Below are positions 45,701 through 58,100 of a DNA stretch of 64,000 nucleotides, piece by piece. The stretch lies in contig JAYJMM010000110.1 in NCBI GenBank assembly GCA_037349105.1, forward strand, positions 2,790,001 to 2,854,000. Direction: 5' to 3'. The position numbers and the translations under genes were made by a program. The DNA is from Limnomonas spitsbergensis. Lineage: Eukaryota > Chlorophyta > Chlorophyceae > Chlamydomonadales. The notes beneath the pieces were generated by a model. The model had not been told where the DNA came from and searched no databases. It worked only from the letters and a program-made list of their open reading frames with translations. Numbering within the stretch: the stretch's first letter is position 1; every line of letters starts with the position of its first letter.

Positions 45701-47269
45701 AAATATATATTTTCCTTATTCCATCCGGCTGATGTGTTTATCTCCCAAGATGAGGGGCAGCAGCGCACCTTGCAAGGGGGACAGCTGGCAGACATGCGGT
45801 GACTCCAGGTTTCAGAGGTTGGAGGTTTAGGGCTGCTCATATCATTTTGGCCGGTGCATTTCTCTCCCGACATGGGGGACAGCGAGCAGACCTGCGGTGA
45901 GTCTGGGATAAAGAGGTCGGGTTTAGGGTTAAGGGTTTAGGGTTTGGGATCATGGACTCATGGTCAAGCGTGGCCTATCTCCATCTGGCGGATGTGTTCC
46001 TTTCCCAATGTAGGGGTGTGCAATGCACCTTGCTCGGGGGGACAGCTGGGCAGACATGCGGTGAGTTCGGGATGAGGAGACCAGAGGATACGTTTCAGGG
46101 ATTTGGGTCGGCTTGTATACCGTAGTTATATCCATTTGGCAGATGTGGGGGAGCACTGGGCATCTTAAGGGGGGCCGCTATCCATTTGGCGGATGTGCAT
46201 GTCGCCCGACATGAGGTGGTGTAGCGCACCGTGCACCGGGGACAGCGAGCATCCTTGCGGTGAGTCTGGGTCTCAGGAGAGGAGATTGGAGGTCAGGTTC
46301 AAGGTTGAGGGCTCAGTAGGGCGGCCTTTATCCATCTGGGGGATTTGCTGGTCTCTCATGCCCATGGTGCTGTCCCAGCTCCCTCATCTGGCAACTTTCC
46401 TGTCCCCCTGACACTCTGACGTCTTTCCTGACACCTCATATGCCCACACTTTTCATGTCATGCTCACACAATTCCCGACACCCATTCACACTCATACCTT
46501 TTCTGCATCGTCCACACCTTTCCCGCCACCCTCTCACGCCCGCCCCTTTCCTGAAACTGTGTGACACACTCATACTTCTTCTGAAACACTTAAGCCTTTA
46601 TTTACACTCTTTCAGGGTCACACTCTTTCTGACACTCTCTTACGCTCATACATTTTCTGCCGCGTTCACACATTTCCGGACACCCTCTCACAATAACACA
46701 CTTTTTGCGTAGGTGGAATCGAGGCTTACAGCTTGTACACCTACCTCATGCCCCCCGGACAGCCCAGCCCATTGCAGCCATCCAGCCCGCCACCCACCCC
46801 ACCACCCACCCCACCACCCACCCCACCAGCCCCCCCGCGTCCGTCCCCACCGCCACCATCACCGCCGCCCAAACCCCCGGCCCCGTCCACGCCTCCACAT
46901 CCGCCCTCACCCCCTATTTTCCCGCCCGCACCTCCGTTTCCGCTGCTCCCCCCGTCTCCAGCGCCCCCGCCCCCGCCTCCTCCACCACCGCCACCACCAC
47001 CGCCACCGCCACCATTGCCTATCCCCCCTCTACCTCCCCCACAACTGTTGCCTTCCTCCCCTCCACCTCCTATCCCTCCTCCCCTATCCTCTCCTCCCCC
47101 TCTCCCCCCGCCTCCTTCAACCTCCCTTTCCCCACCCCCACCCCCGCCTCCTTCTACCTCCCCTCCCCCACCCCCACCCCCACCTCCTTCAACCTCCCCA
47201 ATCCCTCCCCCCCCTTCTCCCTCCTCCTCTCCTCCCCCTACCCCACCACCACCTCCCCGCCAATCGTAG
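39748..47269 (+). CDS. Secreted hydroxyproline-rich glycoprotein with WSC domain
   Basis: Probable cell-wall or extracellular-matrix protein. Exons 39748-39826, 41178-41673, 43392-43555, 44689-44847, 45474-45575 and 46713-47269 join in phase and give 518 residues. Exon 1 encodes a signal peptide (MMIRF...IGLLFILVTNLLG). Residues about 27-190 form a Cys-containing domain with SRPLAFTCYSINQAMRQA and PVMYMYAPCSS, pherophorin-like in flavour but not assigned. About 190-245 is a Pro-rich rod (SPPPP, PLPPSPPWVPSLPPSPP). About 247-345 matches a WSC carbohydrate-binding domain: FLEYLGCFMP, ELCAGIAAQQGKHFFATIGG, then CWSPCTGDSGQTCGG and IEAYSLYTYL. The C-terminal 170 residues are Pro-rich with SPPPP and poly-Pro, typical HRGP glycosylation targets, ending at TAG. 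An in-frame upstream start at 39598 would bury the signal peptide, so 39748 is preferred. Confidence 0.85.
40725..40840. repeat. ~23-bp tandem repeat (GTAGCTGAAGTACAGCTGATGAT)
   Basis: About five imperfect units in intron 1 of the HRGP gene. Confidence 0.85.
40955..41140 (+). repeat. Echoes of HRGP exon 2 start
   Basis: Two copies of the exon 2 opening, including CACGCAGGCGTGGCGCGCCG and CGAGACCTGCA, lie at about 40960-41000 and 41095-41140, just upstream of the true exon (41178). Confidence 0.75.
41705..42174. mobile_element. 470-bp MITE-like element with 15-bp terminal inverted repeats
   Basis: AAGGTAGCACGATAT at 41705-41719 is the exact inverse of 42160-42174. Just inside both ends are GATAT/ATATC pentamer runs, also in inverted orientation. 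There is no coding capacity. CCC flanks both sides (possible short target duplication), but the surrounding CTCAACCC repeat makes that ambiguous. It lies 31 bp after the donor of HRGP exon 2. Confidence 0.8.
42225..43390 (+). repeat. About twelve echoes of HRGP exon 2 end and exon 3 start
   Basis: Units such as CCGCCGCCCAGGTACGGTCA (exon 2 end plus donor) at about 42235 and 42330 grade into GTCTAGGTACCTCCAA..CGTGTGGT units (acceptor plus exon 3 start) at about 43150, 43240 and 43320. The spacers are CCCTAAACCCT and AACCCTGAACTCTTTACCCT. Confidence 0.75.
43860..44640 (+). repeat. Five or six echoes of HRGP exon 4 start (WSC domain beginning)
   Basis: Units of about 125-190 bp repeat CTTCCTGACCTCACAGACTC, then a TATCTxGGATGCTTCC core, then CATCCCGATACTCAGCAACG and GACTCCCGTCACC. 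They precede the true exon at 44689 and retain the CAG acceptor. Confidence 0.85.
44870..45470 (+). repeat. Echo array of HRGP exon 5 start
   Basis: Units of CTCAAATGCTTCCTGC alternate with CAGTCTGCCATGTGTCCTAT followed by TCTTCAGCCACTTGG, which copies the acceptor and start of the exon at 45474. Three plus frames stay open (208, 169 and 260 residues) but are repeat read-through. Confidence 0.85.
45735..46262 (+). repeat. Four to five echoes of HRGP exon 5 end plus donor
   Basis: The true exon ends CTGTACAGGGGACAGC..TGTG|GTGAGT at 45575. Copies at about 45755-45805, 45865-45905, 46015-46065 and 46200-46265 repeat GCACCGTGCACCGGGGACAG..TGCGGTGAGTCTGG. Confidence 0.85.
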
Positions 47270-49187
47270 GAACCTCCAGGACCTGCGTGGAGGGGTCTCT
47301 TTGGTCACAAATGTAGGGTTCAGAATCTGTCATCGGGAACCTGAGGCCTGCTCCCTGAAACTCTCAAACTCAGCCCTCGATCGAAACGCCTTATTTGTCC
47401 TAGTCAAGCTGCGTTCTCTGTTTCCCACACTCCCACTGAAGCCTAAAGCCCTGAACCCTCACTCCCACTGAAGCCTAAAGCCCTAAACCCTCACTCCCAC
47501 TGAAGCCTGAAGCCCTAAACCCTCACATGACGTCTTTTGCTTGTCTCTGTCTTGGCAATTGGTTTAGAGTGATAAACACGTCACACACATGTGTGTGTGT
47601 GTGTGTTGAAATGTATGACCATGGTGTGACCGAGCGCCGGTCCCTGCTCAGGTCTGGCGAGCAGCCGCGTTGGTTTTGATGTATGCTGCGTCTCGGCGGA
47701 ATCTTAAAATTTGCCAAGTATGGTATACATATTTTATGAAGGTAAATTGTTTTTAGTCCCAATTTTTATTTGCATTGCCTTGTATTTTCGTCAAGTCTGA
47801 TAAAAGTCGTTCTTTTCTTTTTTCAGATATATTAATTTGGTGTGGGGCGCCGTGTGGCCTCCACTGGGCGGATGGGGACCACAACTTAAACGGCCTAAAA
47901 CTGGTGGCCTGAGTAGTAGGGCATGCTGCACCAGATCGCCTTTGGGGGTTGACGTGCAACCACCACTGGGCAGCTGCGGGGGACCAAATCTTGAATGGCC
48001 TTTTGCTGGCGGCCTGAGTAGTAGGGCATGTCACTCCAGATTCCTTTGGGGAGCGCCATGCAACCACCACTGGGCTGATGGAGACGAAACCTTGAAAGGC
48101 CTTTGGCTGGCGGCGGCCCGTCAGCAGGATGGCATGCCGCTGTACAGTGAATCAATGATACAATGCGGTTTGAGGCACGCTACGCGCTGAGGTAGCCATG
48201 TCTCATGACTTGGCCAAAACGTAACGCTTTCTCACTCCATATTTCCGCATTTGTTTTTATGTCCGCTTGTCCCTGTTCCTGTCCGGTTTCTTTTCAGGCG
48301 CGTGTGTGTCAGACTGTGAGTGTGCCTCTGCCTCTCCGCTCACCCCTTGGCTTTTATGTGTAAGCTGCGCTTGACTTCATCTTATCGTCTGAGTGCTGGG
48401 GCATGCACATGCGTGTGCGTGGGTGTGTGCCTCTCGCACCTTGCTTGGCCTTGCACCTGAAAGTAAGTTTCAAGAAGGAAAACTGCATCAGACCACCCTC
48501 AGCCGTGATATTTAGGCTTCAATGGTTAGCGTCCTGCACTGCCCGTAGGCTGATTATCCCACCCACTCCCGCTCCGAACACACAACTTCACACAATGCAA
48601 TCCACAATTCATTCTGATACAATTCAACTACAACCCGGGATGGCATGGAGCAGCTAGTCCTGTTGCTTGGACCTCTGCCCGCAGGAGGTTAGGCTGGTCT
48701 AGATTAGTTTGGTCCACATCAGCATTGTAGTGGCAGCTGCCCAGTGGCCTGCCAAAAGCGGTGTACAGCCTAACCGTAACGTCTACGCTGGTAGACTCTG
48801 GTATGCCATGTGCGTGCATTCCTGTGCTTGAGCCCTGCAGTACATCACTGCCCTGGCAGTACATCAGTTTATTTATGATGTTTAAGGTACAACTCAGGAA
48901 CCACTCAGGCCACAACCTGGTTTAAGCCCTGAGGTCGGCGGGGCTTGGTACAGCTTGCCACCGAGGCATATGAAGGCTTAGGTTAGGTTTGCCAGTGTAT
49001 GGTAATCCTGGGCCCCATAGTGTCCACCACAAAGCTTCCCACCGGTAGTTTGGGGCGCACTCAAACAAACACTGAGTAGTACGGCAGTGACGTGGTGTTG
49101 CGTCTCGTACCGGTACATCCAGTTAATCATTCGACTTGATTCGCCTGGCTATAATTTATTAAGCGTTGCGATGTCGCATGTTTCCTG
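47270..49187. other. Intergenic region between HRGP and channel genes
   Basis: Contains the HRGP 3' UTR (a TGTAA lies near 48358, rather far), a GTGTGTGTGTG run near 47592, three tandem copies of a ~113-bp unit at 47830-48125 and presumably the channel promoter. No further coding exon was seen. Confidence 0.5.
47830..48125. repeat. Three tandem copies of a ~113-bp unit
   Basis: Each copy has CACCACTGGGC, GGGACCAxAxxTTxAAxGGCC and GGCCTGAGTAGTAGGGCATG in the same order. Confidence 0.85.
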
Positions 49188-52100
49188 ATGGAGACGCTCC
49201 TGGAGGACGTAGCGGGGATACATGATGAGGATCGAATCATGCATCTCGACCTCGACCAAATACTACTCAGATTACTGGAGAAGCAGAAGGAGCAGAGCGA
49301 CAGGTGCACATGCCTTGGCAGAGTGGATCATTCGATGTCACATACGAGTATCACTCACACGACCATAATTAAACGGACGACAAAGCTGTCTCTACGCCAC
49401 GATTGGCCACTTTAGTTCATAAGAGATGCGACATGTAAGGGATATGACACGACCAACTCCAAGCCTGAAATTGCCCCGCGTAGCTGGAGCTGGTTTGGGG
49501 AGGGGAGGAGAGCTTGTATGGGATACGTGGCTTTCAGCTCCGAATTCGAAAAAGGCTCTTCATGGTCGCGTTCCTGTTGACTGACCACGCACCTTGACAC
49601 CCCCTCCAGGCTCAAAGCGGAAATCCTTATCGACATCCGAACTGAGGTCAAGGCACTTCTGGACGCGCATCTGCAGCAGCAGTCCGCGCTGCTGGGCGAC
49701 CTGCTGCGAGAGAGCTTCTTCGGCATACAGTCCCGAACCACGTCGCGATTTCCGTCGGTAAGGTTTGCAACCATAATCCAACCGACAGTTCCCAGGGAGG
49801 GCATCAGGCACGCGAGACGAAAGTCCTGGCAGCAGCACAGCCTACGGCCTCTCCCCACCATCCTACATGAAACCATTGCATGCTGGATGCATGACTTCTG
49901 CGCCTGGATGCACACGTGCGGGTGCATCGGAGCAGCATGCGGCTTCAGCAGCGGCGTGGTGGCCTGCTTTGCATGGGAGACGTGCAAGCAGAGATCACAG
50001 TGCATGGCACAGCTGCGTTTCTGGGTGCAGCATGGGGCTGCTATGAGAAACCCGGACCGACCTGGCTTAGCCCGGCCCGGTCGTATGGGGATGCATGGGG
50101 CACATGTGGTTGGTCTGAGAACCCCGGCCCAGCCCTGGCGCAAAATGACACATGGGGTGCATGGGGCTGCTCTGGGTACCTGCGTCCGGGCCGGGCACAT
50201 GGGAGTCCAGCACGGTGCAGCATGGGGGGGCACAGGGGTGCATGATGGTGCATGAGGGCATGGGCATTTATACTGGCGGCACTGGGAGGTGCATGGGAAG
50301 GCATGGACGTCCAGCATGGGGGCGCACGAGGGCGTATGGGCGTTCAGCATGGGGGAGTGTTGAGGGGCATGGGGGTCCAGTGTGGGGGCACATGAGGATG
50401 CATGAAGGCGAATGGGCGTCCAGCATGGGGGCGTATGGGGTGCATGGCGATGCACCAGCCTCCAGCATGGGGGTGCATGGAGGCGCATGGGTGTCCAACA
50501 TGGTCCAGCATCGTCCAGCTTAGGGTGCATGGGGACGCATGGGGCGCATGGGTGTGTCCTGCAGTGCAGCCTTCTCTTGAATCCCTGGCCAACAGCTTAA
50601 CTCCCTCAGGGGCTAGCAGGGCAAGACAGCCGAAGTAGCACTGGCTGTGAAGTTCTATCTAAACCCGTTGACGGGGAAGGATTTAGGGTCTCGGACATCG
50701 TGTGTTCAGGGTTGAGGTTCTAATTTATGCCCCCCCCCCCCAAACTTGCCACCAGACTAACTCCAACCACATGGGGCATGCCAGGCAAGACAGCCAAAGC
50801 AACCTGCAGCACGCTGCAGGTAAGGATGCATTGAGGGTTAAAGACTGGTAGTGAAGTTTTTTTGCCATGTCACCAGGTATGGATGGTTTAAGGTGAAGTG
50901 TGAAGTTGTGCGCCATGTCACCAGGTATGGATGGTTTAAGGTGAAGTGTGAAGTTGTGCGCCATGTCACCAGGTATGGATGGTTTTTATGGTTAAGTGTG
51001 AAGTTGAGCCCCCCTTGTCGACCCTAAGGTGGTCTGCCAAGGCGCAGCATGGCGGGGACCGCGCTGCTGGTCAAGCACGGCCATCCAGGCTGGGGCCGCC
51101 TCGCTGCACACCTCCTCGACCCGTCGGACGGAGAAGAGACCGGCAGGGGCAACAGCTGCGGCGGCGGCGCAGGTGCGGGCTTCACGGTCGGCGTGCTGTC
51201 GCTGCCAGTCACGACGGGGAGCACGCCGGCAGCATCCCGCTGGGCGACGGACGCGGGTGACAATGCCGGGGAGCCGACCACCAGGGTGTCTGCCAAGGTG
51301 AAAGGACTGGCTTGCCCGGAAATCCTGAATCCCAGCACCTGACCTTCAAAACCCTGAGACGCCATGCACCCTGAACAAAAAACCCCAAGACCCCGAATCG
51401 GACGCTGTGCCCCCTTTTCCCTCGTTTGGCACCTCGGAGCCGCCCCTATGCGCCCTCAAGCCCTCCTCATGTGACGCCCGTTATGTACTGATTTGATTTG
51501 CACCCAAAGTGAGGCAAAACGTCAAATCTGCGGAATCGTGGAAGACAAACTATGTAAATTACCGTAATCGATTTTATTTTAGACCCCGACGTTCTTAATC
51601 CTCAAACGAATCCTCAATTAATCCTTAATCCCCAATTGATCCTTAATCCCCAATTAATCCCCAATTAATCCTGAATGCTCAATTAATCCTTGATCCCCAA
51701 TTAATCCTTGATACCCAACAGGTGCACCCAGCACGGTCCTTTGCCCACCGCGAAAGCGAGCCGGGTGACCTACGCCACGCCACTGCGGTGATCCGCAAGA
51801 TCAAGACCTTCAAGGACATTGTCAAGGTTGCGCAGAACAGGATCAAACACCACCAGGTAGACTCGCATGGGAGCGCATGGGAAATCACGGGAGCGCATGG
51901 GAGTGCATGGGAGTGCTGGGGGGCACATGGGGGCGCATGGGGACGCATGGAAAGCCATGCCACCTCAGTGATGCACAATATCATTTATTTCAACCATATC
52001 ATCAAAGTTGCTCAGAACAGGATCAAACATTACCAGGTAGGTTCGCATGGGAGCGCATGGTGAACCACGGTGGGCTCGCATGGGGGGCATGGGAAACATG

Positions 52101-55100
52101 GGAGCACCCCATCGGCCCGCATGGGAGCACCCAATCTTGGCCATGCATACCTCCCTGCTATATCTGCCCCTGCCCAGACCTTACACCCTACAGCCCATGC
52201 CCTTCACCCTTCACCCAATAACCTATGCCACACAAATTAAAATTAAGCCCCGAGCTTTCAACCCTGACTCCCCTCTGAACCCTCAACCCCTCCCAGTTGG
52301 GCCCCCCCATAAATCTAACACCCTTCAACCTCAACCTTAGCCCAAACCATAACCTCTCAACCCCCTTAAAGGCCCAAAACCTCTCCTGTTGTTTCACCAC
52401 CCCTGCATGTCTACGCTGCTCTGGCCGGCAAGCCACTGACCACTGGCCCCTGTGGCGATCTCCTGGAAGAACTGCATACTTGTAGGGTTTGCCTCAAACT
52501 CTACACCATGAGCCCTGAACCCTACACCCTTCCCTGCTGGATCCTCCCCCTGAAGGTCCATGACGCTCCTGTCGGGAAGCCCGCACCTCTTGCCTCTGCT
52601 GCAGCCGCCGGCCAGTACGGCCCGCATGGGCTGCTCGCCATGCACAAGTTCTTCGAGGACGGACGGGACGCCGAGAGACCTTCGATCCAGCATCTGCCTG
52701 GATCCAGTGTACTGCTAGTGCCACAAGGTGGCTGTAGCTTCAATCTGATGCCAAACTGCAACAGCCTAGATCCATAACCCCTTAACCCTAACTTCTTGAC
52801 CCCTCATCCCTATCTCCCCTTGACCCCACTTGGATGCTCCCGTGTACCCCGGCAGGCCTCTTATTTCTAAGCCCTTACACTAACTCTTAACCTCTAACCC
52901 CTAACCCCTAGCCCCTAGCTTCTAAGCCACTAAACCAGTACTTCTGCACCCCTAGACCCTACCTTCTAAATCCCTGAAACTCAGCTTGTAAACCCCAATA
53001 CCCTAAATTTTAAGCTTTTATACCCTTACTTCAAACCACCAAAGCCTTAGCTTCAAACCCCGCAACCCTAGCTTCTAAACCCCTAAACCCTAACTCCACC
53101 TGACCCCCCCTTGGATGCTCCCGCATAACCCGGCAGGCCCTGCGGATCGTGACAGCATGGTGCGTCTTAAGTCGAGTCAGTCCGGGGCGCCCTGCGTCTT
53201 CCTGGACGGCCACGAAACTATCCTGGAGCCAGGCCAGGCAAGTAACACGCAAGGAAAACAAAAGAGAAGACGAATGGAGCATGTTGAATTCAGAAAAATA
53301 AGCAACCCCAACAAGGTCAGGCGAGTGCCACGCAACAAGAACAAAAGTGATGACAAATGGAGCAAATTCGGTTTAGCAAAATAAGCAACCCCACCAAGGC
53401 CAGGAAAGTGCCGCGCAACAGAAGCAAATGCGTCAAGAAGACGAGTGAAGCAAATTCAATTTGGCTGAATAAGCAACCCTGCCAAGGCCGCATTGAAGCA
53501 TGCAAAAGAAATGCTGTGAGCTGATAGGTGTGATGGTTTTGGGTTGTTTATGGTTTAGGGTTAAGGGTTTGGGGTTCAGGGCTTATGGTTAAGGGTTTGG
53601 GAAATGCTGTGAGCTGACAGCTGTAATGGCTGCAGCATGCATCCCCCCCTTTGCCCCACCCTGCCTCGTACCCAGGAAAACCCTAAACCCTAAACCCTGC
53701 CTCGCACCCAGGAAAATCACGATACTGGGGGTGGAGGCAGTACGCTATCAAAGTGATTTCCGAGTTGAACCTCTTAAATTGAGTATTGTCTCCACTTGTG
53801 CGCCTAGAAGCGGACCAATCGCCCCCCCCCCTCTTCCTGTAAGACTGTTGCCCTCACCCTGAACCCTAAAACTAAAGCCCTAAACACTAGAACCCAAGCC
53901 CAGTAACATGAACCCTGGACATTAAGCCCTAAGCCCTACACCGTTAACTTCGAACCTGTGTCCTCCAACAATGATCCTCCTGACCCGTTCATGCCGACCT
54001 CCGTCCACACTTAAATGTCCACACCAGCCATTGTTCACACTGCAGGGAAGCCTCCGGCGGAAAACAGTGACCATGTCCCTAGATGCTGGACCCACCGGAC
54101 GAGGCGGGGCTGCGCCCAAGTGTCACACGGTGCGTCCCTTGAGCTGTACCTACAGATGTAGCAGGAGTGGCCGTAGCAGCAGTAGCAGCAGTAGTAGCAG
54201 CAGTAGCAACAATATTCACACTTATTCACAGTAAGATGGTCATGTCTCTAGATGCTGGACCCTCAGGGCGGGGCGGAGTTGCAACAAGGCCTCACACGGT
54301 GCGTCCCTTCAGTGCCAGTGGCAAGTGGATCAGTAGCAGCGGTACAGCAGTAATAACAGTTGTAGCAGCAGTAGCACAACTATTTACACTTCACCGTAGA
54401 CGGTGATCATGTCTCTAGATGCTGGACCCTCAGGACGAGGCGGAGCTGCCCCCCCAAGCACCATATGGCGCGTCCCTTAAGCTGTCGCAACAAACCCTAA
54501 ACCCTAAGTCCCAAACCCTAAATCCTAAACCCTGAACCCTACACCCTAAACTAGGCATGGCAGAAGTAGCAGCGGCAGTGTTCAAACTTGATCCTGAACG
54601 GGGATTTTGGGCGGCTTGAAAAAGCGATTTATGACAGAGCGGTTTTATAAAAGAGCGAGACGCCAGTTTTCGGTCAAAAAACATTGAGCGTCCTGCTGCC
54701 AATTTTGCGTCCCAGGGGAATTGAAATGCACAATTGCGTTTCCGTTTATCTTATTAAAGCTCGAGGGAGGGCAATATTGAATCAAATGTCCCCGCTGAGC
54801 TCATTTAACGTTCCGTTTGTCTCGAAACCCCCATGTGTGCTTCTACCCTCCCCCTGTTTTGCAGAGGGGCGCGCACCTGGCCCCATCCCTCAAGGCACAC
54901 CCTCTGCCCCCGGAGACTCTCATGCTTGCGATGGTCAAGGAAGGAGGCGGAGGCGGCAGCCTGGGCTGGTCTGCTTTCAAGAGTAGCCGAGTGGTCCCGC
55001 ACTCGGACGACTGCTTCATCAAAGGTATGCAGAGGCTCGAGTGGCCCATACTCCAGGCGCGCCATGCACCATGCAAGCCATGCATCGTGTATGGTGTGTA

Positions 55101-58100
55101 AAATGTACCATACACACCAAGCAGCGTGCATGCCATGCGTCATGCTTCTCACACGCCATGCACCATGCACGCCAAACGCCCATGCACCATGCACAACGCA
55201 CGCCATGAGCATGCAGATAAAGCACCATGCACCATGCGCCATGCACCACTCTCGCCATGCATCCAGGTGTGGCTGACCTCAAGGATTCGGGCCACGAGCA
55301 AGGAAGTGCCCAGTCACACGATTCACACCGATGGCCAACCAACCTCCTGATTACTCTTAACCCTACACACACGTGGTCACACTGTCTCATACCACCTCCT
55401 CATGCACCCAGGTGTATCAGATCTCGACGAGACCGCAAGACCTTCTCATGTAATGTGTGGACCTGATGGTCACACCAATTACCAACCAACCTCCTGGTTA
55501 CTCTTTACCTTAAACCCTAATGGTCACACCTCCTCATGAATCCAGGCGTGGCAGACCTTGAGGAGTCGGGCCACGAGCAAGGGAGCGCCTACACCGAGCC
55601 GCGCCCATGCGCTGCGGGCAGCCACGGCGCTCGGCGCGTGTCCATCGAGGAACCTGGACGCGAGCGCGGTGGCGCCCACCCCCAGGCAAGCCCAGGGTTC
55701 ATCTTAAGCAGCCCTGCCACAGGCACCAGCGGCGGCGGCGGCGGGCGGCATGTTACGATCGTCCCGCAAGGCAGCGGGCGGTCCGTGCTTTGGGACCTGG
55801 CGGCCGCAGCGTGAGTTTTTTTGCAATCTGTTTTATGTCAGTTTATAGAAACCTGTTCGATTCAATTGTTGCATGGGACGCGATGCGGTGCGCGCCCTTT
55901 GAGATCAGAGCGATCAAGACTGTCAGAAAGAAGGGAAAAGACAAACGAAAAAATAGCGAAACAGGGTAAATTCTGTGCCAAAGGATCTGTGGTTTTCCAT
56001 TTGTGGTTTCGGTTTCGACCATTCCATTTGCGGTGTTTTGTTTGGATCATGTCATTTGTATCTTTCCAAATGCGATGATGCTGTAATACACTCACTCTTG
56101 TGTGAGGATGAGGAGGAAGATGTGCAGCCCTGGTTAATGTATTAGATGGGCTGAGGTCTGCACATCTTTCCCTCTATTAAACGGGTGTAGGGAAGGAGGC
56201 GTGCACCCCAAATTCATTTGTTGCAAGGGTGTAGGGAAGGAGGCGTGCACCCCAAATTCATTTGTTGAATGGGCGCAGTGCAGAAGACGTGCACCCTGGT
56301 TTCCTAGGGCCCCTTAACCCTAAACCTTCAACGTTTAACCTTTAACCCTAAACATTTAACCCTGATTTCCATGTTTATGTTTTATACCCTCGTGAGCGCG
56401 CAAGAGAGATAATGTGCACAGTTGTATTCCTTTCATTTACCGTGTGTATTCCTTTGATTTACCGTTTTTATTCCTTTAATTTGCCGTTTTTATTCCTTTA
56501 ATTTGCCGTTCCATTATTTAATGTACTACGGTCTTATTTCATGGTATTGTTTTCCTTTCAGCACAGGGAAGAAGCGATGCCCCACTGAGTTGTATTATGA
56601 CTTTTTGAGGCCTCAAATATTGATAGATAGACTACATGCGATGCCCCCCATGATAATTAAGGCCTCATAATTGTGATGACCGCAGGCAATCCTACTGTCT
56701 TTTGTTTGTTTCCATTTATTTCTTTTGTTACTGGTACACAAGTTCACTAACCGGTACCGGTATGTCATTTATTCTTGTGAGCGCAGGGAAGAAATCGTGT
56801 TCCTCAAAATTTCACTCTTAACCCTCAAGCCTAAGTCCTTAACCCTTAACCCTAAACCCTTAACCCTACGATTTGAACTTTAAATCCTAAACCCTTTACA
56901 CATTTTCTCATTGAACGAGAGAGGGAGAGGGGGGGGAACGAATTACCTGCGTATAACCTACGAATTACCTACGAATTACCTGCGAATTACCTACGAATTA
57001 CCTACGATTTCCTACGAATTACCTACGAATTACCTGCGAATTACCTACGAATTACCTACGAATTACCTACGAATTACCTACGAATTACCTACGAATTACC
57101 TACGATTTACCTACGAATTACCTACGAATTACCTGCGAATTACCTGCGAATTACCTACGAATTACCTGCGAATTACCTGCGAATTACCTGCGAATTACCT
57201 ACGAATTACCTACGAATTACCTGCGAATTACCTACGAATTACCTACGAATTACCTACGAATTACCTACGAATTACCTGCGAATTACCTACGAATTACCTA
57301 CGAATTACCTACGAATTACCTACGATTTACCTGCGAATTACCTGCGAATTACCTGCGAATTACCTGCGAATTACCTACGAATTACCTACGAATTACCTAC
57401 GAATTACCTACGAATTACCTACGAATTACCTGCGAATTACCTACGAATTACCTACGAATTACCTGCGAATTACCTACGAATTACCTGCGAATTACCTACG
57501 AATTACCTACGAATTACCTACGAATTACCTGCGAATTACCTGCGAATTACCTACGAATTACCTACGAATTACCTACGAATTACCTGCGAATTACCTACGA
57601 ATTACCTACGAATTACCTACGAATTACCTGCAATTCTGCGTGCGTTGAGCGCAGGGAAGAAGCCTAGTTCACCAACCTCTGCAGTGCAGCAGGGAGGATG
57701 CCGAACTCGGCCAACCTTTTCATTCGCCTTCCTTTTCTCCATTATTCACTTCACACTTCTTTGCCCGTGAGCACAGGGAGGACACCATGCCGCAAGAGGC
57801 TGTCGCCGCCTCCCTTTTCATGCGCCTTTCTTTTCTTCACCCAACAAGTTTCACAATTGCTTTTCCGTGAGCCTTGGTGGGAGGTCAAGCTCCGCCAGCT
57901 TTTCTTTTCTTCACCGAGCATTTATTGAAATCCCTTCCCCCATGCGTGCAGGGAGGACGCCGTGCCGCAGGAGGCTGTTGCCGCCAACTTTTGCATTCAC
58001 CTTCCTTTTGCCTTCCTTTTGTCTCCTTCGTCTTCCTTTTCTTAACACAAAACTTCTCACAAGGCATTCCTTCCCATGCGTGCAGGGAGGACGCCGTGCC

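Noticed and set aside
46705..47471. Two alternative Pro/Thr/His-rich frames over the last HRGP exon
   Set aside because: Only the 46713-47269 frame continues the WSC domain in phase and gives SPPPP-type motifs; the others are shadows.
48500..48585. Possible tRNA (GGTTAGCGTCCTGCA)
   Set aside because: No cloverleaf could be folded and no GGTTCGAATCC-type B box is present.
49412..50530. 372-residue minus-strand Cys/Pro/His-rich frame
   Set aside because: Covers the GCATGGGG array and runs antisense to a well-supported channel exon (49610-49757).
56911..57648. 245-residue YLRITYELPTN repeat protein
   Set aside because: Pure 11-bp satellite; no flanking coding sequence or domain.
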